A stretch of 20,000 nucleotides of DNA. Origin: Chrysomallon squamiferum (lineage: Eukaryota > Mollusca > Gastropoda > Neomphalida > Peltospiridae). The position numbers were made by a program, and so were the translations under genes. Numbering within the stretch: position 1 is the first letter of the stretch; each line of letters starts with the position of its first letter. The notes beneath the pieces are model-generated. The model did no database searches and was not told the origin of the DNA. It was given only the letters and a program-made list of their open reading frames with translations. The DNA lies in the NCBI GenBank assembly GCA_012295275.1, contig CM022670.1, positions 36,365,585 through 36,385,584 on the forward strand, written 5' to 3'. Below are positions 10,672-19,430 of the stretch, in pieces.

Positions 10672-10783
10672 AACGATGGTAAATATTGTTCGAGTAAAGA
10701 GCTGTAACTAAAACAAACACAATCCCGACCATGAACATCACTTTCGTGGTTAAAGAGAAACGTGAACGGTTAAACGAAATCAT
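10672..10783 (-). pseudogene. Exon 1 relic of gene copy 2
   Basis: It encodes MISFNRSRFSLTTK, the membrane helix and the start of the stem (SNNIYHR), then diverges. Compared with copy 1, the sequence jumps from the CAACAT near 4256 to the AACGATGG near 4508. The deletion removes the rest of the exon, the donor and the AAT microsatellite. A second, smaller deletion lies just beyond, near 10650. Without a donor the exon cannot splice to 8745. Confidence 0.8.
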
Positions 10784-10914
10784 TCTGAACATCCTTCCGA
10801 TCCGCTGGAAAACAAATACGTGTAGGTATGTCAATTTACAGATACCCGAATAAACTCGCCGTGTTAGCAAAACACCTTTTTTTTTTATATCACTGTTGTT
10901 TTATTTTGTTTTGG

Positions 10915-11345
10915 ATTTTTTACGGCCTGTGTGGATGTTGATCAAGCACCTGGTCTTCAGAAAACCATCAAATATCACGTGGACACGCTAAGAAAGATTT
11001 GGTTAAATCGGTGCGACGTGGAAATACTGAATCGCTACCAGTTGAGAGATTTCTAAAGAATACAATTGTCACGCTTTGACGACCGTCGGACAACGTGGAC
11101 GTTTCGGCCGTTTCCAAGGTTTCAGAAGAACATCAACAGACTCTTGTAATAATTGTCAGTACACTCGTAGTTTAGAAAAGATAATTATGCTATAGTTATC
11201 GTACATTATCACTTTCTCGTCGTGCATCGTAGATTCTAGTTGGATTTTTTTTTTTTAAATCATATATCTGTCGTTAACAGAAACTGTTCATTGATGCCAC
11301 TTTCCTATAAATAACTCTTATGTATCGCTATAGTCATACATTACA
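10915..11345 (-). promoter_or_regulatory. Conserved 5' flank of pseudogene copy 2
   Basis: This is the counterpart of 4755-5135, with CACGTG at 10976-10981. The block is well preserved even though the gene body is broken. If it is a promoter, it could still drive transcription of a non-coding remnant. Confidence 0.3.
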
Positions 11346-11417
11346 GCGGTAATATTTTATATGTTTAATAGTTTAAACGTCTCATGCTTTAGCTTAATAA
11401 AAAATACTAATAATAAA

Positions 11418-11420
11418 ATA

Positions 11421-11455
<35 letters not shown>

Positions 11456-11478
11456 GAATAAAAATAAAAATAAAAAAG
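11418..11478. repeat. (AAAT)n microsatellite in the 5' flank of unit 2
   Basis: A regular AAAT run followed by AAAAAT units. Unit 1 has only a short AAATAT tract at the matching point (about 5180-5215). Confidence 0.9.
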
Positions 11479-12263
11479 TTATCCCGAGGTTCCTTTTGCT
11501 ATATATTATTATTGTTTGTTTAGCGTTTATGCGAAACTGTGTTGATACGAACATATTCTCCCTTACATATTCCAATTTCATTTTAAAAATCCGGCGAAAT
11601 CACTCAGTTATAAAAGGAACTTTTGTATTTAGTTATTATTTTGATAATCATTAAGGAACGAAATCCACCGTTTGTTTGATTACAGCAAATAATTCATCAG
11701 ACAGAAAAGCATTGTGCAACAATCATTAGAAAATATTTATCTCCTTAATATTGATACGCTGTCTTGTAAATTTTATAAAGACAGAATTTGGATGATTTGT
11801 CTATAACATTATCTTTAAACAATATTATATAAACGTCAGATGAATTATTTTTAATTTTGTAATTTATTTTTACTTTATTGTGTGCGTGTTCACAGTTTGA
11901 ATTTGATCCTTTTTGACAATGGAACTCAGTAATTTAATTTTTGTTACGAATCACTCAAGCATACGTCTTTAATTCCAAAAGAGAAGACGAAAAGCGCAAT
12001 GGGAAGTAACTCTTTATTGCATATAATTATACTGAGTTGCGAAAGTTTAAAAAAACTGAAAAGTCAGTCGCATTACGTATAAAAGTTATACTTTATGTAA
12101 TTTCGACCGGTACTTTTTATCAAAACACCTTTCATAGAGTTCGGACCATGCAGAAAACAATACCTGATATGGCAACTTTGCAGTTTAAGCCCTTACTGGA
12201 TTTCTGAATATCTGCATGTTGTTTGTTCTTTCGTCATTAATGTACAATTCGAGATGATGTACA

Positions 12264-12316
12264 TAAAAAAATAAATAATAATAAATAAATAAATAAATAA
12301 AATAAAATAAAAATAG
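12264..12316. repeat. (AAAT)n tract in spacer B
   Basis: AAAT and AAAAT units. The corresponding place in spacer A (about 7340-7395) is a poly(T)/TTATT tract. Confidence 0.88.
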
Positions 12317-13221
12317 GGAGGTCACGTTCAGGGGGAAAAGTCTTATAGATCATAAAAAACACTTTAGTTATAAATAAAATGAGATACACCTTAGTTATGA
12401 AAGAAATAGTTATGGCAAAGACAAGTTTGATCATGTCTGTCTGGTAAAAACGAAAAGTTTTATTTCGCCCAAGCAGACATTGCTGCTCACTGAAGCAGAA
12501 CATAAAAATATTCACAAAGCTGTATGATTATAGCGATAACAAACGAGTGTTAGAGTAAATGAAAATAATATTTATTGTTCTAAGTATTTTTAACATTCGG
12601 TGACCCGCCGGAAACTGAGTGACTACTGAATGAATAGGTGTTTATTTTAAGCAATGTCTGCGCGCTGAATTCATAAAAATATCTTTTTTTTTTTTTTCTT
12701 TTTTTAATAAATACACGAGCTAAATATTTGCAGATTAATTTATTTAATGTTGTTGGGTATGCACTAGAGCAACCAAAAGTGTAAGCATATTCAATTACTC
12801 TTAATCATTTGGCACAATCGTCAAAACATCTATATTACAATTCGCAGATTACGGGTCGTATTCCCAACCAAATCTAGTTGGGAAAACGAAATTAATTCTT
12901 CATCACGCTGATCGTATTTTCTGTTGACTTCCCAGACTTGAACCTTTATGGGATATAGTCGTGTTTTAAATAGTTTTAAATATAATTCAGTAAATAACAT
13001 TATGTACTGCTGCAACTTTATTATTTAATTTGTTTGTTGTCGTTGTAGTCGTTGTTTTTATTGTTTTTGTGAACATTTTTCAACTATTAGAATGGTTATC
13101 GTCATTCTGTTGTTCTAACTTAAAAAATGAAATCGTAAGCTTATTAAAACTAATATATTTTTCAAAGTTATTTTAAACGTTTATTGTGTATTTCTATTAT
13201 TGATGGTTTGTTCTTTTTGTT

Positions 13222-13224
<3 letters not shown>

Positions 13225-13265
<41 letters not shown>
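13225..13265. repeat. (TG)n microsatellite in spacer B
   Basis: A TG run, the reverse-complement partner of the CA run at 5741-5791. Confidence 0.95.
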
Positions 13266-13266
<1 letters not shown>

Positions 13267-13710
13267 TTGGGTGTGTTTTTGTTGTTGTCGCTGTCGGCAT
13301 CAATCTTTTTTATTTATTTTTCAAATGTGAAGCCGGTTGGATCTTTGATATCTGAAAAGAGGCCCAAACCATATTGTGAAAGATATAACTTGCAAAATGA
13401 ATTGAATTTCAGTCTAGAAAAATACGAAATATGAGAACCAAATGCATCTCAACATATTCAATGTTTCAGTCCTATCAAATGATAGCAGCTAAGTTTCATA
13501 TTTTTAAGGATATTTTTTGTTCTTTCTTTCTTTTTATTTATTTTCTTTTATTTGTTTTGTTTCACTTATGTGCCAGGGGCTAGATACTACAGTATTAACG
13601 ATACTTCAAAACATAACTACGACCTTAGATGGAGATTGTTCATGAAGAGAAAAACGTGACTTTTAAAGATACAATTATGCAGTAACATGGCTTATTGAAG
13701 TGATTGGCAA

Positions 13711-13755
13711 ACACACCCACCCACCCACCCACACACACACATACACACACACATT
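13711..13755. repeat. (CCAC)n/(CA)n at the right end of spacer B
   Basis: A CCCA tetramer run grading into CA, immediately inside the spacer junction. The matching end of spacer A (5358-5372) has only a short GT tract. Confidence 0.9.
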
Positions 13756-13896
13756 GTAAATGATTTTAAACGTGACTTCTGAGAAAACCACTTTGATAAA
13801 TTTGTAGTATCAGTAATACTCTCTAAACTGATTGTGCATTAACTGACTGACAGTAACTACTGGATCAAAAAGGTTTGTTGTTTTTTTTGTTTTTTT

Positions 13897-14672
13897 TCAT
13901 AATTTGAACAAGTCAAACCACCCACATCGAACTAAATGAAACATAGATCTGTTTTGGAAATACAGCTGCATATTTGCGGTTTGGTCGTCATCGATAATTC
14001 CTTTCTTCATCCATTCCTCTATCAGTTTTACATGCTGTTCTTTATAACTCACGAGAACGCGTATTCCTCCACCGAAAACTCCCCCAGCCAAAACATTGAT
14101 GTTTTTCTTGTGAAGATCGTCTACATGTTCCCATTCATCTATGGAATTTAGCTGTAATAACATTACTTTATCGTGATATTTGATCGCTGGTTTCCAAATA
14201 CCGTCTGACGGATAGACGTCTGCCTTTCCATGGCCGTATCCACCATCAATCCAGAAAAAATAAGTCGAATTAAAAGGGTTGAGGCGGATTGCCTCCTGGA
14301 CTAAATGAATTTTTGAAAGCTGGACGATATCATATTCTGGAACTGTTGCCTCGCAATGGTCGCCATTAGACAGCAGTTCGTTGTCTCGTTTGTATTCCGG
14401 ACTCTTCATAATGGCCTCCATTCTTGCTCTGTGTTTGTAGTAAGGAAGATCTCGCAGCTGGATTGGTAAAATTAACGTCCTGTTCTCCCTTCCTCGCCTC
14501 ATCCACTCGACAAATGGTCGTCCCTTGGTCTCTATGAACACAACGAGGTTGACGTCAAGTTTTAACAGCTGAGACATAAACATCAGATAGTCATTGTATG
14601 TTCTTTTCTGGGCGCTCCAGTTTCCACGTCCTATGTCTATGAGTGATGTGACAACAGTGAAAGTATAGGAAC
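13897..14672 (-). CDS. Exon 2 of gene copy 3 (complete HtrL/YibB-like domain)
   Basis: The 776 bases supply two bases of the split glycine codon, 257 codons and the TGA stop. The whole globular domain is encoded in this one exon. It includes the DIGRGNW start of the fold, the FFWIDGGYGHG motif, GGVFGGG, and DDDQTANMQ near the end. The acidic WIDGG segment sits where a metal- or nucleotide-sugar-binding loop could lie in a GT-A-like fold, but that is inference. About 107 bp beyond the stop, the sequence stops matching copy 2 because the adjoining spacer is inverted. The two genes therefore have different distal 3' flanks. AATAAA-type poly(A) signals on the minus strand cluster at about 13531-13552, roughly 350 nt past the stop; I see none closer. 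Confidence 0.85.
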
Positions 14673-17600
14673 CTGAAATAAATAAATAAATAAATATATA
14701 TATATTTTATTTATAAGATAAGATAAGATAAGATAAGATAAGATAAAATAAAATAAATAAATAAAACATTTTTGTCATTTTCTAAAAAGTGTAACCTTCA
14801 ATTTAATAACACCCTAGAGTGTTATAAAATTATAGGAAAATTACAGTGTTGCAATATTATGATATTAAAAGTATTAAAATTATAGTGTAATAATATTTAA
14901 ACAAAACAAAAAAAAAGTTAAATTATAATATAATATTCAAAAGATTAACATTATTAAAATTAGAGTGATACATTAAAAATATTAAAATTATTACAACTGC
15001 AGTTTTACAATATTAAAATCATTAAATTTACAGTGTTAGAATATAAGTACCAATCAATCTTATTAGTTTAAAACTTTTGCAGTTAAATGAACTAGAACTG
15101 ATAGACACCTTTGTTATTCTGTTAATCAAGGTCCTATTCTGGTTTTTAACTCTTGAAGGTTGTGTTGAAGATAAAGAAAATAAATCCGAAGACCACACAC
15201 ACACAGACATACATCCATACTTACAGATACATACATAGGGACATACAACCACACACACTCATAATGATAAGACATTATTCAATATACATGTATAATCGAA
15301 TTACATTATTTTTAATATTTTATGCAAGTAATATTATCTTACCGTATACCGTATTTCTGTGATAGCTTTAGTATAAACTAATTATCAAATACAAATCTTA
15401 TTAGCTAAACAGTAACATTCAGTGAAAATACTACAAGTCAAAATCGAATGTAATTAATATGCAAAATGAGAGATAAGATGAATTACATTCCATTTTAAGT
15501 ATAAAATTTAACATAGATGTGTATAAATAGTCTGAATTTATCACCAGAAAGATAAATAAATAATATATCCATAAAGAAACACCACAAAAACAATGACAGA
15601 TATGTGTGTGTGTGTGTGTGTGTTTGCGTGTGTGTTTGCGTGTGTGTGTGAATATATATATATATATATATATATAACACAGACGCACACACACACAAAA
15701 AAAGAAATCATTATACCAAAATAATTTAAAAGGTGTTTTCAAACAACCATGAGATTAATAAAAAAGCATATATATTTTTAAAACATCCGGAGGGGATTTT
15801 TCCCAAAGATGCCAAGAAAAGAGTACAGTTAAGAAGACCATGGTTAGTACATACACTTGTATTCATTTATTAATCATTGTGTGGAGATAACAGTTTTCCT
15901 CTCAAATATGATCTTTGTACAAGCAATTATAGGTAACATTTAATAATGTTGCTCAGTATACTTGTATGTGTTTATATATACATACCCCCGACACATTCAC
16001 ACATACATACATAAACACACACACACATGCATAAACACACACACACACGCACACACACACACACACGTTTCTATAGGGAGTAATTTTTCTCATACCTAGG
16101 GGGTAAATTGTTTGATTCAGGATTTGTACATATTCTGGTTTATCTCTGTCTGTTTATCCTTAGTTGCCCATAAGCTAATGATATAAATATATTAAGAACA
16201 ATATTTTTAAATTTTCCCTTCTCTGATTCCCTAAATATGGTGAAAGGGTAAATATACTTCTGAAAGTTGAATATGGAATAAAAAAAATTAAGTTTCATAC
16301 CAATTCATTTTTGTATGTATTTCATTTTATTAATATGTTCTCCATTGCCAATGATATGCTTAAAAAAAAGGAATGAATCTGTTTAGCAAATAAATAAATA
16401 AACAAATTAATTAATAATGAATGAACAATTAAACACATAAATAAATGAACAAGTAAACAAACAAACAAATAAATAAATTGATTAATTAATGAACAAATAA
16501 ATAAGTAAATAAATAAATAAATTAATAAACTAAACAAACAAATTAATTAATTAATTAATTAATATAATAAACAAATAAATAAGTAAATAAATAATTAATG
16601 AACAAATAATTAATTAAATAAATAAATAAATTAATTAATTAATAAACAAACTAAATAAATAAAATAAAATAAACAAATTAATTAATGAAGTAATAATTAA
16701 ATAAATAAATAAATAAATAAACAGACAGACAAACAAAAGAAATTCATTTTCTCAAAGATCTTCAAAATGACTAGACAAAAAACTCTAACACATCTGATAA
16801 CCTAACATGTAATGAACACATACCTGAAGCATTATGAGCAGCTCAGACACACCATATATGGAAACAAAAAAATTATAATATAAACACAATGATAAAATAA
16901 GTGATTTGCTATTTTTGAATAATATTCAGCAGATACATTTTTATTGTCTTTCAAGGAGCAAGTACAGTTGAAACAGTTAAAAATCAAAACTACAGTGGGT
17001 TTATAGTCAGAATGCACAGTGCAGTCAAGTATGCAGTGTCTCTTGGCAACAAGGATAAGAAATACAGATGATTTAGATAAAGTAATCATGCTTTTTTCCC
17101 AAAGATCATTACGGTGACTGACAGTAATCTTGAGCAGGGGAGAACTAAGGATTAATAGGACAACAAACTAGCACTGTGTCAGTGTGAAAAGAATGCTAAC
17201 AATGAATGACAACAAAAATGGGACCATTAGAATATTGTATTACAACAGTAATAAACATCCTTGATCATTGCAGTAATTGTATTATATCTTTTTGCTTTTT
17301 TTGTTTTGCTTTTTTGCTTTTTCTGTAGAAGCAGAAGTACTGAGCACATTAAAAATATAAATGTATAAACTTAAATCATGTAAACTTTAGGTTTACTTAC
17401 ACACAACATACAGACACATTTGTGTGCATATGCATAAACACACATAGACATAAAAATAAACATTAAGATAACAGATAACATGAAAATGTAGGTAAAATTA
17501 AAATGTAATAGCAATAATAGTAGTTGTAGGAGGATTGTAATAGACTTAATAACATTGGTAGGTGGACTGTAGTATACTTAATAACAGTAGTAGTAGCAGG

Positions 17601-18947
17601 ATTGTAATATACTTAATAACAGTAGTAGTAGTAGGAGGATTTTAACAGTTAGTAACAGTAGTAGTAGTAGTAGTATGATTCTAATAGACTTAATAACTGT
17701 AGTTGTAGGAGGATTGTAGCATACAATAAAAATAGTTGCAGTAGGATTGTAATAGACTTAACAACAGTAGAAGGATTATAGTATACTTAATAACAGTAGT
17801 AGGAGGATTGTATTAGAATTAATAACAGTAGTAGTAGGAGGATTGTAATAGACTTAATAACATTGGTAGAAGGACTGTAATATACTTAATAACAGTAGTA
17901 GTAGGAGGATTGTAACATACAATAAAGTAATAGGACTGTAATAGAGTTAATAACAGTAGTAGTAGGAGGATTGTAATAGACTTAATAACTGTAGTTACAG
18001 TAGGATAGTAATCAAATTAACAGTTGTAATAGTAGGACTGTTAGCCATTTAGATCCTGGAGATTCAAAATAATTTTTCTATAGAGTATTTTTACTGAATT
18101 GTCATAGTGTTTTCTGTGGTTACTTCAAGGCTAAACTAACCACTTACGATCTCTAGATCTCATTAAAATCAATGATTCATAGCAATGCCATAACAGACTT
18201 CCATTAAAAATTATACATAAGAAAGCAAAAGAAAGAGGTTTAGTCGCGGTTTTAGAATTATTTTTGTAACAGAATGACATTCATGAAAGGAAATTTATAA
18301 GCACTAATATTTATGCTAGATAGTTTCCTGTATATATTTACAATTCTAATATTATTTTAGATTCACTAATGGTAATGGCTGTTGCAGAATAGTTGAAGTA
18401 GCAGCAACAGCAGTAACAGTAGTAGCAATAGAACTGAGAGAAGCAGTAGACTTATTAACAACTGTAATAGTAGGAGTAGCAGTATTATAACAACAAATAG
18501 TGATAGTAGTTGCATTAGTAATAGTAGTGGTAGCAGCAGTGGCAGTAGTAGTCAAGACGAGCCGAGAGATTAATTTGAATTAAATTTTCTAAAACGAACA
18601 AATTATGCAACATGCAAATTAAAAAGAATAAGAATAGATTCTTAAAACATGATACTTCTTACACGAAACGACTACAACCAAAAGAAAACTACTACAGCAA
18701 AATCAACTGTTAATAATAATAATTATAATAATAATAATAATAATAATAATCATCATCCCCAAAACAAATACTAACCTCTTTCAGGTCCAAAACCATCCCA
18801 GAGGAATGGGGTACTGTAGGCAGACCAGTATGAAAAACGATGGTAAATATTGTTCAAGTAAAGAGCTGCAGCTAAAACAAACACAATCCCGACCATGAAC
18901 ATCACTTTCGTGGTCAAAGTGAAAGTTGAACGGTTAAACGAAATCAT
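13897..18947 (-). CDS. HtrL/YibB-like type II membrane protein, copy 3 (intact, two exons: 18947-18776 and 14672-13897)
   Basis: Joining the two exons in phase gives a 315-residue protein. Residues 1-14 are a basic cytosolic tail, about 15-31 a hydrophobic helix (VMFMVGIVFVLAAALY), and 32-58 a short stem. From 61 onward it looks like the HtrL/YibB family: TVVTSLIDIGRGNW (63-76), VVFIE (101-105), FFWIDGGYGHG (196-206), GGVFGGG (254-260), DDDQ (285-288) and an aromatic C-terminus ending in a TGA stop. The bacterial namesake lies in the E. coli LPS-core locus and has no established reaction. The tail-helix-lumenal-domain plan is that of Golgi glycosyltransferases, so a sugar-transfer role is possible but inferred. 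Sequons at N75, N121, N192 and N298 fit a lumenal location. It is the only copy in the window with both exons open. It lies head-to-tail with a decayed copy to its left. Family recognition is from memory of the motifs, without a search. Confidence 0.82.
14680..14765. repeat. (AAAT)n and (GATAA)n next to the exon 2 acceptor of gene 3
   Basis: AAAT units, an AT tract and six or so GATAA units lie directly upstream (in gene sense) of the acceptor. They form its TTTATTTATTT pyrimidine-rich tract. Copy 2 has only a short AAAT run here. Confidence 0.92.
15604..15676. repeat. (GT)n with interruptions plus (AT)n, unit 3
   Basis: GT runs broken by TTGC, then a pure AT run. The counterpart is at 594-660. 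Confidence 0.93.
15990..16064. repeat. (CA)n compound microsatellite, unit 3
   Basis: CA runs interrupted by CATACATA, ATGCATAA and CGCA. The counterpart is at 1004-1076. Confidence 0.92.
16386..16728. repeat. (AAAT)n/(AATT)n-rich tract, unit 3
   Basis: Nearly the same order of tetramers as 1357-1700, with small unit-number differences. This shows that the tract predates the duplication. Confidence 0.93.
17512..18010. repeat. Intronic minisatellite, copy 3
   Basis: It has the same core, with about 500 bp in the array, which is the shortest and most degenerate of the three. It includes units with GTAGCATACAATAAAA that resemble units of copy 2. Confidence 0.88.
18708..18752. repeat. (AAT)n next to the exon 1 donor of gene 3
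   Basis: A triplet run of about 45 bp against about 160 bp of compound repeat at the same place in copy 1. Confidence 0.92.
18776..18947 (-). CDS. Exon 1 of gene copy 3 (signal-anchor exon)
   Basis: The 172 coding bases give 57 codons plus one base, so the intron is phase 1. The donor reads GAAAGAG|GTTAGT, a good match to the consensus. The exon encodes the cytosolic tail, the transmembrane helix and a stem ending in STPFLWDGFGPER. I chose the ATG at 18947 because the reading frame upstream of it is not shared: copies 1 and 2 stay open for 30 or more codons with related residues, whereas copy 3 has indels there. An in-frame ATG three codons upstream (MFRMISFN) and another at 19004 are alternatives. 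The 5' end of the transcript and any upstream non-coding exon cannot be placed. Confidence 0.8.
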
Positions 18948-19039
18948 TCTGAACATCCTTCTGTCCCCCCCGCTTGAAAAACAAACACGTGTAGGTATGT
19001 GCATTTACAGCACTTTTTTTTTTTTATCTTACTGTTTTT

Positions 19040-19430
19040 TATTTTTTACCGGCCGTGTGGATGTTGATCGATCACCTGATCTTCGGAAAACCATCAAATA
19101 TCACGTGTACACGATATGAAAGATCTGTCTGAAAGATTTGGTTAAATGTAGAAATGCTGAATCGCTACCAGTTGAGAGATTTCTAAAGAATACAATTGTC
19201 ACGCTTTGATGACCATCTGACTTTTCGGCCGTTTCCAAGGTTTCAGAAAAACATCAACGGACTCTTATGATAATTGTCAGTACACTCGTAGTTTAGAAAA
19301 GATAATTATGCTATAGTTTTCGTACATTATCACTTTCTCGTCGTGCATCGTTTGATATATTTTTTTAAAATTATATATCTGTCTTTAACAGAAACTGTTC
19401 ATTGATACCCCTTTGCTATAAATAACTCTC
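19040..19430 (-). promoter_or_regulatory. Conserved 5' flank of gene copy 3 (putative promoter/5' UTR)
   Basis: This is the counterpart of the two blocks above, with CACGTG at 19102-19107. Its distal part (from 19147) is duplicated again from 19731. The copy of the E-box is not included in the duplicated segment. A start site cannot be located from the sequence. Confidence 0.35.

Larger units (their letters stand above)
8166..10783 (-). pseudogene. HtrL/YibB-like gene copy 2, broken in both exons
   Basis: Exon 1 homology runs from the ATG at 10783 to about 10672 and stops inside the stem. The last third of the exon, the GTTAGT donor and the adjacent (AAT)n run of the other copies are missing, and the frame runs on into unrelated residues. 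Exon 2 (8745-8166) keeps a good acceptor. A 184-nt deletion in it joins the sequence after MEAIMK to the bases encoding VYPSDGIWKP in the wrong frame, and FFWIDGGYGHG is lost. A second, 12-nt in-frame deletion removes EWEH. GGVFGG has also changed (LAGG to LARG). The exon remains very similar to copy 3 base for base, so the breakage looks recent. No product with the family fold is expected. Confidence 0.85.
8043..11631 (-). repeat. Duplication unit 2 (shortened copy)
   Basis: It has the same order of blocks as units 1 and 3 but with several internal deletions. About 1.9 kb is missing between the blocks corresponding to 585 and 2480 of unit 1; the junction is near 9578, where the sequence goes straight into the minisatellite. 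About 170 bp is missing at the junction near 10322. The losses near 10650 and 10672 and the exon 2 losses add to this. These deletions account for the short unit. Confidence 0.82.
11624..13761 (-). repeat. Intergenic spacer B, inverted copy of spacer A
   Basis: This is the reverse complement of 5343-8042, about 560 bp shorter. The size difference comes from indels, including the stretch near 6540-6600 of spacer A and different simple-repeat lengths. It separates gene copy 3 from the 5' end of copy 2. Short open frames such as the one starting at 12000 on the plus strand are broken by an A-run length change relative to spacer A, so I regard it as non-coding. Confidence 0.85.
14673..18775 (-). 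other. Intron of gene copy 3 (4103 bp)
   Basis: The intron runs from a GTTAGT donor to an acceptor reading TTTATTTATTTCAG|GTTCC. Removing it joins G|GT in phase 1 to give a glycine codon (residue 58) and continues directly into the conserved SYTFTVVTSLIDIGRGNW stretch, which strongly supports both boundaries. It contains (GATAA)n, (CA)n/(GT)n and (AAAT)n tracts, a minisatellite at about 17512-18010 and an (AAT)n run near the donor. I see no coding sequence in it. The same order of repeats occurs in the intron of copy 1, and a shortened version occurs in copy 2. Confidence 0.8.

Noticed and set aside
12237-12515. 92-residue frame in spacer B
   Set aside because: The spacer A copy diverges by indels after the first 20 or so codons, so it is not conserved.
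12830-13015. 61-residue frame MQQYIMLFTELY.. in spacer B
   Set aside because: The counterpart near 6005-6100 meets a stop after WEFN, so coding is not supported.
13936-14151. Plus-strand frame antisense to exon 2 (also 8205-8408)
   Set aside because: It is shared only because the exon on the other strand is conserved. It is a shadow frame.
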